From DASWJZ01 sp963761005 (GTDB taxonomy: Bacteria; Pseudomonadota; Alphaproteobacteria; Rhizobiales; Afifellaceae), in contig CAVXFK010000018.1 in NCBI GenBank assembly GCA_963761005.1, forward strand, positions 62,001 through 126,000: a stretch of DNA of 64,000 bases. Reading direction: 5' to 3'. Positions 17,994-25,821 of the stretch are shown piece after piece; the first letter of the stretch is position 1; every line of letters starts with the position of its first letter. Below the pieces are notes generated by a model. That model was not told the origin of the DNA, did not search any database, and worked only from the letters and a program-made list of their open reading frames with translations. Position numbers and translations under genes: made by a program.

Positions 17994-18212
17994 ATGGGTG
18001 TCGTGCCGAGTCTTCAGGACCTCGACGAGACGATCGCCCGGTTGACGGCCCACTTCGGAGCGTCATCCGATCCGTGGGCCGCGCATCTGATGGACGTCTA
18101 TGAGCGGCTTTCCCTTCGGTTCGCCGACGATCTCTCCGATCGGCGTGATATCGCGCTCTCGCGCGGTGGCGCGCTGATGATGGTGCGGTATCTCCTGGAG
18201 AAGGCCGCCTGA
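17994..18212 (+). CDS. small acidic protein of unknown function
   Basis: This is a 72-residue, largely helical protein with no cysteines, no signal peptide and no membrane segment. It has LQDLDETIARLTAHFG, DPWAAHLMDVYERLSLRF and ALSRGGALMMVRYLLEKAA. GGAG precedes the ATG by about eight bases, and the next gene starts directly after its TGA, so it is tightly embedded in the operon between the FAD oxidase and the quinone reductase. Such a position suggests a small partner or chaperone subunit of the oxidase. A GTG start at 17985 would add three residues. I do not recognise the family. Confidence 0.7.
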   Translation: MGVVPSLQDLDETIARLTAHFGASSDPWAAHLMDVYERLSLRFADDLSDRRDIALSRGGALMMVRYLLEKAA

Positions 18213-18800
18213 ATGCGCGTCCTCGTGCTTTACGCGCATCCGGTCGAGACGAGCTTCAATGCCGCCCTCCATGCCGCGGTCGTCGACACGCTGAAGGGCG
18301 CCGGTCACGCCGTCGACGATTGCGATCTCTATGCCGAGAACTTCGACCCGCGGCTCACACGCGAAGAACGCATCGGATATCACGAGGTCGGGCCGAACAT
18401 CGAGCCGGTGCGCGGCTATGTCGAGCGGGTGCTCGCGGCAGAGGCGATCGTGCTCTCATTCCCGGTCTGGAATTTCGGCTATCCGGCGATCCTGAAAGGC
18501 TTCTTCGACCGCGTCTTCCTGCCCGGCGTCTCCTTCGATCTGACACCGGAAGGCGGGGTCAAGCCGAAGCTCACGCAGCTCAAGAAGGTCGGCGCGGTCT
18601 GCACCTATGGCGGCTCCAGGCTTCGCGCGATCATGGCCGGCGACCCGCCGCGCAAGGCCGTGAAGCGTGTGCTTCGCGCGCAGTCCGGGCGCCTCACGAC
18701 GCCGGTCACCTACCTCGCCTACTACGGCATGAACCGCGCGACCGAAGCCACCTGCGGCGCGTTCCTTAGGCGCGTGAAGGCGGAGATGGCGGCGTTCTGA
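18213..18800 (+). CDS. NAD(P)H:quinone oxidoreductase, flavodoxin-like fold
   Basis: This is a 195-residue protein of the NQO1/KefF/MdaB family: VLVLYAHPVETSFNAAL binds FMN or FAD phosphate, followed by IVLSFPVWNFGYPAILKGFFDRVFLPG, the flavin-ring loop. It would reduce quinones by two electrons, avoiding semiquinone. In this operon a hydroxyquinone or iminoquinone released by the FAD oxidase is a plausible substrate, giving a hydroxyquinol for the intradiol dioxygenase encoded nearby. That link is an inference from order. The gene begins immediately after the small ORF (TGAATG) and converges with the IclR gene, 15 bases apart. Confidence 0.87.
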   Translation: MRVLVLYAHPVETSFNAALHAAVVDTLKGAGHAVDDCDLYAENFDPRLTREERIGYHEVGPNIEPVRGYVERVLAAEAIVLSFPVWNFGYPAILKGFFDRVFLPGVSFDLTPEGGVKPKLTQLKKVGAVCTYGGSRLRAIMAGDPPRKAVKRVLRAQSGRLTTPVTYLAYYGMNRATEATCGAFLRRVKAEMAAF

Positions 18801-18815
18801 GCCCTGGGCCCGGCC

Positions 18816-19658
18816 CTACTCCGCCGCGTTGAGCGCCGGCTCCGGCGCGGGGACGTCGGCGATGACCGAGTACGCCAGCGTCGGGTGTCTGAGAAGCGAC
18901 TGCGACATGCGCGCCGCGCTTTCGCGCAGCGCCGAAAGGCGCTCGGCGATCATCGTCTCGATATTGATGCGGCCGGAATAGCCTGAGCTGTTCAGCGCGG
19001 CGACGACGTTCCCGTCCGAGTCGTGGACCGGGACTGCAAGCGCCGTGATGCCATAGTCGATCTCGTCTACGGCCGTGCCGAAGCCGTCCTGCCGCGCCTT
19101 CGCCACGATGGAGCGAAGCTGCGCGCGGTCGGTGACCGTGCGGTCGGTCAACTTCTCAAACCGCGCGTTCGCGAGATACGCCTCGAGCGCCGCAGCCGGG
19201 AGCCCGGCGAGGAGCACGCGGCCCATCGAGGTCGGATAGAGAGGATAGGTCGTGCCGACACTGGCGAAGACGCGGTTCGCGCGCTGCTCCGAGTGGTGGG
19301 CAATATAGAGGATGTCGTCGCCGTCGAGCACGCTGACGGAGGCGGCGTCGCCGAAGCGCGCGACGAGCCGGCGAAGCTCAGGCAACAGAAGCTCCTCCAC
19401 GTGCGCGGCGCGCAGATAGGCGGCGCCGAGGTGAAGCACGCGGGCGCTCAGGAGAAAGCGCCTGTTCACCTGCCGCACATAGCCGAGCGCCTCGAGCGTG
19501 TGCAGGCTACGCCGGGCCGCCGCCGGGCTGATGCCGACGCGGCGGGCGACCTCGGAAAGCGTCATCTCCGATCGCCCGGCATCGAAAGCCTCGATGACGG
19601 CAAGGCCCTTGGCGAGACCGCCGACAAATTCCGCGCTGCCTGCCTCCCGCTTCGTCAT
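18816..19658 (-). CDS. IclR-family transcriptional regulator (PcaR/PobR-like)
   Basis: This is a 280-residue regulator with an N-terminal winged helix (MTLSEVARRVGISPAAARRSLHTLEALGYV) and a C-terminal effector domain (VSVLDGDDILYIAHH; YPTSMGRVLLAGL; VDEIDYGITALAVPVHD). The wording resembles the Pca-type subgroup that controls protocatechuate and hydroxyquinol pathways, sensing aromatic acids or 3-oxoadipate. It is transcribed with and just after the dioxygenase gene (15 bases apart). The divergent intergenic region upstream of the dioxygenase has an AT-rich perfect dyad overlapping a promoter, the likely binding site. Confidence 0.9.
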   Translation of the reverse strand: MTKREAGSAEFVGGLAKGLAVIEAFDAGRSEMTLSEVARRVGISPAAARRSLHTLEALGYVRQVNRRFLLSARVLHLGAAYLRAAHVEELLLPELRRLVARFGDAASVSVLDGDDILYIAHHSEQRANRVFASVGTTYPLYPTSMGRVLLAGLPAAALEAYLANARFEKLTDRTVTDRAQLRSIVAKARQDGFGTAVDEIDYGITALAVPVHDSDGNVVAALNSSGYSGRINIETMIAERLSALRESAARMSQSLLRHPTLAYSVIADVPAPEPALNAAE

Positions 19659-19673
19659 GCCTGCCCGGCTTCC

Positions 19674-20531
19674 TCAGCCCGCCGGCGACAACACGAAATC
19701 GAAATCGACGCGCGCGTCGGGCCGGCGCTCGAGCTCGTATTCGATCTTGGCGTCGGACGGCACGCGCTTCACCTTGCTGATCAGCGAATGGCGCACGCCG
19801 AAGACGGCATCGGACTCGATGTACTCATCGCCCTCGAAGAAGACCTCGGTCACGATCGAGCGCATGCCCGGCGCGCCGATGATGTAGTGCAGGTGCTTGG
19901 AGCGCCAGGCGTGGCGCTCGCCGGCGCGGAGCAGCTTGCCGACCGGCCCGTCATAGGGGACCGTGTAGGACTTCGGCATCACCGTCGTGTAGTAGTAGCG
20001 GCCCTCGTCGTCGGTGGTGAAGCGGCCGCGAAGATCCATCGGGTCCTGGTCGGCCGACTGGATTGGATACATGCCGCTGCCGTCCGCCTGCCAGGTGTCG
20101 ACCACGGCGTTCTTCAGCGGATGACCGAGCGTGTCTCGCACGACGCCGTTGGCGAGGAGGATGACGCCCTCGCGCTCCTTGGCGAGATCGGTGCCGAGCT
20201 TCTGCACCGGTGCGTCCTTCAGATAGAAGGGCCCGAGGTTCGAAAGCTCGGTGCCGCCGCCCTTGGTGTTGATCATGTCGACCAGCGCCGACCAGCCGAG
20301 CACGTCGGAGAGCAGAATGAATTCGTGGCGCTCGGGCGTGGAGATCTTCCCGCAGTCGTAGAGGAAGTTCAGGACGTACATCCACTCGTCCTGCGTCAGG
20401 TTGGTCTCGCGCGTGAAATCGTGGAGATGCTCGATGAAGCTGTCGAGCAGGAACGAGAAGCGCTCGTTCTTGCGCCCGTGGAAAGACTCCTTCACCGCAT
20501 CGGTGAGGCTCATCTGATTGATGTCGCGCAA
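19674..20531 (-). CDS. intradiol ring-cleavage dioxygenase, hydroxyquinol 1,2-dioxygenase type
   Basis: This is a 285-residue non-heme Fe(III) enzyme. The helical N-terminal dimerisation domain (FLLDSFIEHLHDFTRETNLTQDEWMYVLNFL) is followed by the beta-sandwich core: VVDTWQADGSGMYPIQ, LRGRFTTDDEGRYYYTTVMPKSYTVPYDGPVG and RSKHLHYIIGAPG. The two Tyr (in GMYP and KSYTVP) and two His (KHLH) are the expected iron ligands. The phrase VPYDGPVGKLLRAGERHAWR is characteristic of hydroxyquinol and catechol 1,2-dioxygenases rather than of protocatechuate enzymes. It would cleave hydroxyquinol to maleylacetate, and a maleylacetate reductase is encoded at 46.1-47.2 kb. The start ATG at 20531 has GGAGACC-like purines upstream. 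Confidence 0.88.
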   Translation of the reverse strand: MRDINQMSLTDAVKESFHGRKNERFSFLLDSFIEHLHDFTRETNLTQDEWMYVLNFLYDCGKISTPERHEFILLSDVLGWSALVDMINTKGGGTELSNLGPFYLKDAPVQKLGTDLAKEREGVILLANGVVRDTLGHPLKNAVVDTWQADGSGMYPIQSADQDPMDLRGRFTTDDEGRYYYTTVMPKSYTVPYDGPVGKLLRAGERHAWRSKHLHYIIGAPGMRSIVTEVFFEGDEYIESDAVFGVRHSLISKVKRVPSDAKIEYELERRPDARVDFDFVLSPAG

Positions 20532-20626
20532 GGGTCTCCTCCTCTCCTTTTCGTCCGTGACCGGCCCCCGGCATCACCCGGCAACGACGGTCGTTCTTCT
20601 TGAAGGCAGCGCGCGAGGCCGCCAGC

Positions 20627-20672
20627 TTGACACGATGCTACCCAGCAGGCATTTTTTCGACAAGCGAAAAAA
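20627..20672 (+). promoter_or_regulatory. sigma-70-type promoter with an overlapping AT-rich palindromic operator
   Basis: TTGACA at 20627-20632 and CATTTT at 20650-20655 are spaced by 17 bases and point to the citryl-CoA lyase-like gene. A perfect dyad TTTTTTCG-ACAAG-CGAAAAAA occupies 20652-20672, overlapping the -10 element and the likely transcription start. A-runs of this kind are rare in such GC-rich DNA. The divergent dioxygenase-iclR pair starts 121 bases to the left, so one site could control both directions. Binding by the neighbouring IclR protein is an inference. Confidence 0.65.
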
Positions 20673-20708
20673 ACTGCGAATTCCGCAAGGGCTGAGCGGG
20701 GAGGAAGG

Positions 20709-21506
20709 ATGCGGATCGGCAAGCAGAACGCAGCATTCACGGCGATCGCCACGTCCGACGCCGATACGATCACGATCCGCGGCCTCGACCTCTGCCACGA
20801 CCTGATCGGCAAGGTCGGCTTCACCGACTATTTCTACTTTCTCGTCACTGGAAAGATGCCGACGGAGGACCAGCGCTTCTTCACGGACGCGGTGCTCGTG
20901 GCGATTGCCGAGCACGGCCTCGTGCCAAGCGTGCAGGCGGCGCGGATGACGCTCGCCGCGGCTCCCGAGGCATGGCAGGGCGCGATGGCCGCCGGCCTGC
21001 TCGGAGTCGGCTCCGTCGTTGCCGGCAGTTCGGAGGCCGCCGGGAAATTCCTTGTCGCCCTCCTCGATGAGGCCAAGAAGACGGGCGCTTCGTTTGAGGA
21101 TGCGGCGCAAGCGGGGCTCAAAAGCCTCGTCGCCGAAAAACAGAAGGTGCCGGGCCTCGGGCATCCGCAGCATGCGGGCGGCGACCCGCGCGCCAATCTG
21201 CTTCTGAAGCTGGCCGACGAGCGCAAAGTCACGGGCGACCATGTCCGCATGCTCAGGCTTCTGGAGAAGCACGCAGCCGGGATCACCGGGCGGGAGCTCC
21301 CGATCAATGTCAGCGGCGCGATCCCCGCGGTTATGCTGGACGTCGGCTATCCGGTCGAGGCGATCAAGGGCCTGCCGCTTCTCGCCCGTACCGCCGGGCT
21401 GGTGGCGCATCTCTACGAGGAAGCGCAGCGCTCGATCGGCTTCATCATGTCGAACCATGCCGACCAGGCGATCACCTACGACGGCGCGAAACCGCCCGAG
21501 AAATAA
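20709..21506 (+). CDS. citrate synthase-superfamily lyase (citryl-CoA lyase-like, short form)
   Basis: This is a 265-residue protein, much shorter than citrate synthase (about 430), matching the stand-alone citryl-CoA lyase-like family. Visible are TITIRGLDLCHDLIG, GFTDYFYFLVTGKMPT, KVPGLGHPQHAGGDPRANLLLKLAD with the catalytic-type His, and ARTAGLVAHLYEEAQRSIGFIMS near the end. The family cleaves or forms carbon-carbon bonds in CoA thioesters of hydroxy-acids. A GGAGGAAGG site precedes the ATG. The next gene is a CaiB/BaiF CoA-transferase, so a route in which an acid is first loaded with CoA and then cleaved is likely. The acid is not known. Confidence 0.82.
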   Translation: MRIGKQNAAFTAIATSDADTITIRGLDLCHDLIGKVGFTDYFYFLVTGKMPTEDQRFFTDAVLVAIAEHGLVPSVQAARMTLAAAPEAWQGAMAAGLLGVGSVVAGSSEAAGKFLVALLDEAKKTGASFEDAAQAGLKSLVAEKQKVPGLGHPQHAGGDPRANLLLKLADERKVTGDHVRMLRLLEKHAAGITGRELPINVSGAIPAVMLDVGYPVEAIKGLPLLARTAGLVAHLYEEAQRSIGFIMSNHADQAITYDGAKPPEK

Positions 21507-21535
21507 CGCAAGCTGCCAACGAACAGGAGCGCGAC

Positions 21536-22687
21536 GTGGCGAAGGTGCTGCGCGACTTGAGGGTCGTCGAGATGGGGACGTTCATCACCGGGCCGGCGGC
21601 GGCGATGTATCTCGCCGATCTCGGCGCCGACGTGATCAAGGTCGAACGGCCCGGCAGCGGCGATCCCTTCCGCGCCTTCAAGGGCGGCTTGTACAGCCCG
21701 CACTACCAGACCTACAATCGCAACAAGCGCTCGATCACCCTCGACACGTCGGACGACGCCGACCGCGCCGTCTTCCATGATCTGGTCGCGGAGGCCGACG
21801 TCTTCATCCAGAACTTCCGCCCGGGCGTGGCGGAGAAGCTCGGGGCGGGCGAAGCGGAGCTTCGCACCCTCAATCCGCGGCTCGTCTATTGCGCTATCTC
21901 CGGCTTCGGCACGAGCGGGCCCTACCGCGACCGCCCCGCCTACGACACGGTGGCGCAGGCAGCGAGCGGCTTCCTCCGCCTCGTCATGCCGCCGGAAAAG
22001 CCGCGCGTCATCGGTCCGGCGATCGCGGACGCGATGACCGGCTTTTACGCCGCGCTTGGGGTGCTTGCGGCCCTCTTTGAACGGCAGAGCACCGGCAGGG
22101 GCCGGCGCGTCGACGTCTCGATGCTCGAGGCGATGTGCCATTTCAACCTCGATTCCTTCACGCACTACTTCTCCGAAGGCGAGATCATGGGGCCGCTCAG
22201 CCGCCCGAAAGTCTCGCAATCCTACGTGTTCGAATGCGCCGACCGGAAATGGCTGGCGCTCCACATGTCGTCGCCACCGAAGTTCTGGGAAGGCCTCGCT
22301 GCGGTGATCGGCCGGCCGGACCTCTTTGACGATCCGCGTTTTGCCACGCGCGAGGCGCGCATCGAGAACCAGGACAACCTGATCGAATTCATGGCGCCGA
22401 TCTTCAGGACCAAACCGCGCGACGCATGGTGCGAGGCGCTCGCCGCGGCGGAAGTGCCTCATTCTCCGGCATACGATTCGAATGAAGCGCTCGACGATCC
22501 GCAGGCTCGCCATTTGCAGCTCAAAATATCGGCGGAGCATCCCGAGATGGGAACGTTCACGACAGTCAGGAGCCCGCTTTCCTTCGATGGCGAGAGATCG
22601 CTCGATGTCGTGGCGCCGCCGACACTTGGCGAGCACAGCGAGGAAATCCGCGCAGCAGTCGGAGCTCGGCGGCGCACCGCCGAATAG
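21536..22687 (+). CDS. CaiB/BaiF family (class III) CoA-transferase
   Basis: This is a 383-residue enzyme with VVEMGTFITGPAAAMYLADLGADVIKVERPGSGDPFR at the N-terminus, YNRNKRSITLD, FIQNFRPGVAEKLG and YCAISGFGTSGPYRDRPAYDTVAQAASGF. The catalytic Asp of the family falls in the region around RPAYDTVAQA. These enzymes move CoA between carboxylic acids without ATP. It starts with GTG, 29 bases after the citryl-CoA lyase-like gene, and is very likely co-transcribed with it. In context it may activate an intermediate of hydroxyquinol-type degradation for the lyase. A detailed substrate cannot be read from the sequence. Confidence 0.9.
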   Translation: MAKVLRDLRVVEMGTFITGPAAAMYLADLGADVIKVERPGSGDPFRAFKGGLYSPHYQTYNRNKRSITLDTSDDADRAVFHDLVAEADVFIQNFRPGVAEKLGAGEAELRTLNPRLVYCAISGFGTSGPYRDRPAYDTVAQAASGFLRLVMPPEKPRVIGPAIADAMTGFYAALGVLAALFERQSTGRGRRVDVSMLEAMCHFNLDSFTHYFSEGEIMGPLSRPKVSQSYVFECADRKWLALHMSSPPKFWEGLAAVIGRPDLFDDPRFATREARIENQDNLIEFMAPIFRTKPRDAWCEALAAAEVPHSPAYDSNEALDDPQARHLQLKISAEHPEMGTFTTVRSPLSFDGERSLDVVAPPTLGEHSEEIRAAVGARRRTAE

Positions 22688-22758
22688 CGCCGGACCGCCT
22701 GTGGCGAAATCTTAGGCAGCGGCGAGACCGAGCACCGCCGTTCTGCGGCTTTCCTGGA

Positions 22759-22774
22759 TGGCATGCACCTTGCT
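22759..22774 (+). promoter_or_regulatory. sigma-54 (RpoN) promoter of urtA
   Basis: TGGCATGCACCTTGCT matches the sigma-54 consensus TGGCAYG-N4-TTGCW at every defined position, with correct spacing. It lies 41 bases before the urtA start codon and has the right orientation. Nitrogen-regulated urea transporter operons in many bacteria depend on NtrC, and a sigma-54 promoter here fits that. TGCACC at 22764-22769 and GGTGCA at 22787-22792 form an inverted pair, but their spacing is not that of an NtrC site. Confidence 0.8.
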
Positions 22775-22815
22775 TCTCTTTCCTCTGGTGCACAACCGAC
22801 CAGGGAGACGGTCAT

Positions 22816-24121
22816 ATGGTTTGGGTCAGGGGAAGAATGCTTTTGTCCGGAGCGGTGCTTGCCGCGTCGCTTGGGCTCAGCACGATGGCCGGGGCGGCGG
22901 AGGACACGATCAAGGTCGGTATCCTTCACTCGCTTTCCGGCACGATGGCGATTTCCGAGACGACGTTGAAAGACGTCATGCTCATGCTCATCGACGAGCA
23001 GAACAAGAAGGGCGGGCTGCTCGGCAAGAAGCTCGAGCCGGTCGTCGTCGACCCGGCCTCCAACTGGCCGCTCTTTGCCGAAAAGGCGCGCGAGCTGATC
23101 AGCCAGGACAAGGTGGCGGCGGTATTCGGCTGCTGGACCTCGGTCAGCCGCAAATCCGTGCTGCCGGTCTTCAAGGAGCTGAACGGCCTGCTCTTCTATC
23201 CCGTCCAGTACCGAGGGCGAGGAGAGCGAGCGCAACGTGTTCTATACCGGCGCCGCGCCGAACCAGCAGGCGATCCCGGCCGTCGACTATCTGATGAGCG
23301 AGGACGGTGGCTCGGTGAAACGCTGGGTGCTTGAAGGCACGGACTACGTCTACCCCCGCACCACCAACAAGATCCTCGAGGCCTACCTGAAGGCGAAGGG
23401 CGTCGCGGACGAAGACATCATGATCAACTACACGCCGTTCGGCTTCTCCGACTGGCAGACCGAGGTCTCCGCCATCAAGGCGTTCGGCTCGGCCGGCAAG
23501 AAGACGGCGGTGGTCTCGACCATCAACGGTGACGCCAACGTGCCGTTCTACAAGGAGCTCGGCAACCAGGGCATCAAGGCCGAGGACATTCCGGTCGTCG
23601 CCTTCTCGGTCGGTGAAGAGGAGCTTGCCGGTCTCGACGCGGCGCCGCTCGTCGGTCACCTCGCCGCGTGGAACTATTTCGAGTCGATCGACACGCCGGA
23701 GAACAAGGACTTCATCGACAAGTGGCATGCGTTCATCAAGAACGACAAGCGCACCACCAACGACCCGATGGAAGCCCACTACATCGGCTTCAACATGTGG
23801 GTGAAGGCGGTGGAGAAGGCGGGCACCACCGATCCCGACGCCGTCATTGACGCGATCGTCGGCGTTTCGGTGCCGAATCTCACCGGCGGCTACTCGACGA
23901 TGATGCCGAACCATCACATCACCAAGCCGGTCTATATCGGCGAGATCCAGGCCGACGGCCAGTTCGACGTGGTGTGGAACACGCCTGGCCTGGTCGCAGG
24001 CGACGCGTGGTCCGATTACCTGCCGGACTCCAAGCCGCTCATCTCCGATTGGCGGAAGCCGATGTCCTGCGGAAACTTCAACACCGCAACGGGCAAGTGC
24101 GGCGGCGAATCGACGAACTGA
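22816..24121 (+). CDS. urtA: urea ABC transporter substrate-binding protein UrtA, with a +1 frameshift
   Basis: Two frames together give one UrtA. The first carries the signal peptide (MLLSGAVLAASLGLSTMAGAAED), then IKVGILHSLSGTMAISETTLKDV, LISQDKVAAVFGCWTSVSRKSVLPVF and LLFYPVQY. The second continues from EGEESERNVFYTGAAPNQQAIPAVDYL to the C-terminus RKPMSCGNFNTATGKCGGESTN. The break is one extra C in TACCGAG at 23211-23212; without it, the family string YPVQYEGEES is restored. The start ATG 22816 has AGGGAGA upstream. It binds urea in the periplasm for the UrtBCDE complex. Unlike the other five frameshifts in the window, this one is not at a GANTC-like site. Gene death is unlikely given perfect conservation on both sides. 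Confidence 0.9.
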
Positions 24122-24144
24122 GGCAAGACAGCCTCCAGTGACAG

Positions 24145-24173
24145 GGGGTCGGGCGGTTTCCTCGCCCGGCCCC
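24145..24173 (+). terminator. GC-rich hairpin between urtA and urtB
   Basis: GGGGTCGGGCG and CGCCCGGCCCC form an 11-base-pair stem with one G-U pair around a seven-base loop, starting 24 bases after the urtA stop. No U-run follows. It probably limits read-through or protects the urtA message, giving more binding protein than membrane components. Confidence 0.6.
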
Positions 24174-24189
24174 GAGCCTTCGGCTCACG

Positions 24190-25821
24190 GTGACTGACGC
24201 GAACACAAGGTGGCCGATGCTGAGGATTCTCGCTTCAGCGCTCTTTCTTTTCCTCGCTCATGCGGGCTTTGACAGCACGGCGCGCGCCGAGGACCTCGCG
24301 AGCGCGCTCAGCGGCTTCTCAAAGGACAGCTATACGCAGACCGTCGCGGCGCTGAACGCGGTGGCGGCGACCGGCGACGAGCGTGCCGCCGACGTCATCC
24401 GGGCTCTGAGGGCCGGGCAGCTCTATTTCACCAAGGCCGACGGCAAGGTCTACATCAAGGACGCTTCCGGCGCCTTGACCGACGCGGCGACCGGAGAGCC
24501 TTTCTCCGGCGACGTACCGTTCGGGCTCAAGAAGGTACGCGTCAACAACCTGGTGCGCGGCGCGATCGACGCGACGCTCGGATCGCTGAGCCTTCTGGCA
24601 CCCGATCCGGAGAAGCGTCGCTCCGCGGCGGAGGCCGTGTTCAAGTCGCGCGACGCAACCGCGCTCCCCGCCGTCGAGGCGGCACTCGCCAAGGAAACCG
24701 ATCCTGCGATCAAGCGCGTGCTTGAAGAGGCGCGCGCCGCGATCGTTATCACCGATCCGCAAACGGCGGAGGCCGATCGCGTCGCCGCCGTGGCGACGCT
24801 CGCCGCGCGCGGCGACGACGACGCCAAGGGGATTCTGACGACGCTCCCCGACGACACGCCGGCAGCCGTGAGCAAGGCCGCGGAGAAGGCGATCGCCGGG
24901 ATCGACCAGAGCCTTGCCATGTGGAACGCGGCGCAGAACGTCTGGTACGGACTTTCGCTCGGCTCGGTGCTGCTTCTTGCGGCGATCGGTCTTGCCATCA
25001 CCTTCGGCGTCATGGGCGTCATCAACATGGCGCATGGCGAGATGGTGATGCTCGGCGCCTACACGACCTTCGTCGTGCAGGAGACGATCCGCAACTCGGC
25101 GCCGGGGCTCTTCGACTATTCGCTGGCGATCGCCATTCCCCTCGCCTTCCTCGTTTCCGGCGCGGCGGGGTTCCTGATCGAGCGCGCGATCATCCGCTGG
25201 CTCTATGGGCGGCCGCTTGAGACGCTGCTCGCGACCTGGGGCCTGTCGCTGATCCTGCAGCAGGCGGTCCGCTCCATCTTCGGCGCCAACAACCGGCAGG
25301 TCGGCAACCCCTCATGGATGTCGGGCGCCTTCGATGTCGGGCACCTGACGATTACCTACAACCGCATGTGGATCATCGTCTTCGCGCTGTTGGTGTTCGT
25401 CGTTCTGAACGTGGTTCTGAAGATGACGCCGTTCGGCCTGCAGATGCGCGCCGTGACGCAGAACCGGCGCATGGCCGCCTCGATGGGCATCCGCACGCCC
25501 TGGGTCGACGCCTTCACCTTCGCGCTCGGCTCCGGCATTGCCGGCATGGCGGGCGTAGCACTTTCGCAGATCGACAACGTGTCGCCCAATCTCGGTCAGG
25601 GCTACATCATCGACAGCTTCATGGTTGTGGTGTTCGGCGGGGTCGGTAATCTCTGGGGGACGCTCGCCGGAGCGCTGACGCTCGGCGTCGCGAACAAGTT
25701 CCTCGAGCCTTACGCCGGCGCTGTGCTCGCCAAGATCCTGGTGCTCGTCTTCATCATCCTCTTCATCCAGAAGCGCCCACGCGGCCTCTTTGCGCTCAGG
25801 GGCCGGGCGGTTGAATCCTGA
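24190..25821 (+). CDS. urtB: urea ABC transporter permease UrtB, long form
   Basis: This is a 543-residue protein. After a signal peptide (LRILASALFLFLAHAGFDSTARAED) there is a roughly 220-residue periplasmic region of helical repeats, then the branched-chain-amino-acid-type permease domain with about eight helices: SLGSVLLLAAIGLAITFGVMGVINMAHGEMVMLGAYT, FLIERAIIRWLYGRPLETLLATWGLSLILQQ, and GYIIDSFMVVVFGGVGNLWGTLAGA. The N-terminal extension is normal for UrtB. It starts with GTG and shares one base with urtC. Together with UrtC it forms the membrane channel for urea. Confidence 0.95.
   Translation: MTDANTRWPMLRILASALFLFLAHAGFDSTARAEDLASALSGFSKDSYTQTVAALNAVAATGDERAADVIRALRAGQLYFTKADGKVYIKDASGALTDAATGEPFSGDVPFGLKKVRVNNLVRGAIDATLGSLSLLAPDPEKRRSAAEAVFKSRDATALPAVEAALAKETDPAIKRVLEEARAAIVITDPQTAEADRVAAVATLAARGDDDAKGILTTLPDDTPAAVSKAAEKAIAGIDQSLAMWNAAQNVWYGLSLGSVLLLAAIGLAITFGVMGVINMAHGEMVMLGAYTTFVVQETIRNSAPGLFDYSLAIAIPLAFLVSGAAGFLIERAIIRWLYGRPLETLLATWGLSLILQQAVRSIFGANNRQVGNPSWMSGAFDVGHLTITYNRMWIIVFALLVFVVLNVVLKMTPFGLQMRAVTQNRRMAASMGIRTPWVDAFTFALGSGIAGMAGVALSQIDNVSPNLGQGYIIDSFMVVVFGGVGNLWGTLAGALTLGVANKFLEPYAGAVLAKILVLVFIILFIQKRPRGLFALRGRAVES

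Noticed and set aside
22764..22792. Inverted TGCACC and GGTGCA as an NtrC-binding site
   Set aside because: The half-sites are 17 bases apart instead of about five, and they overlap and follow the sigma-54 promoter where an activator site is not expected.
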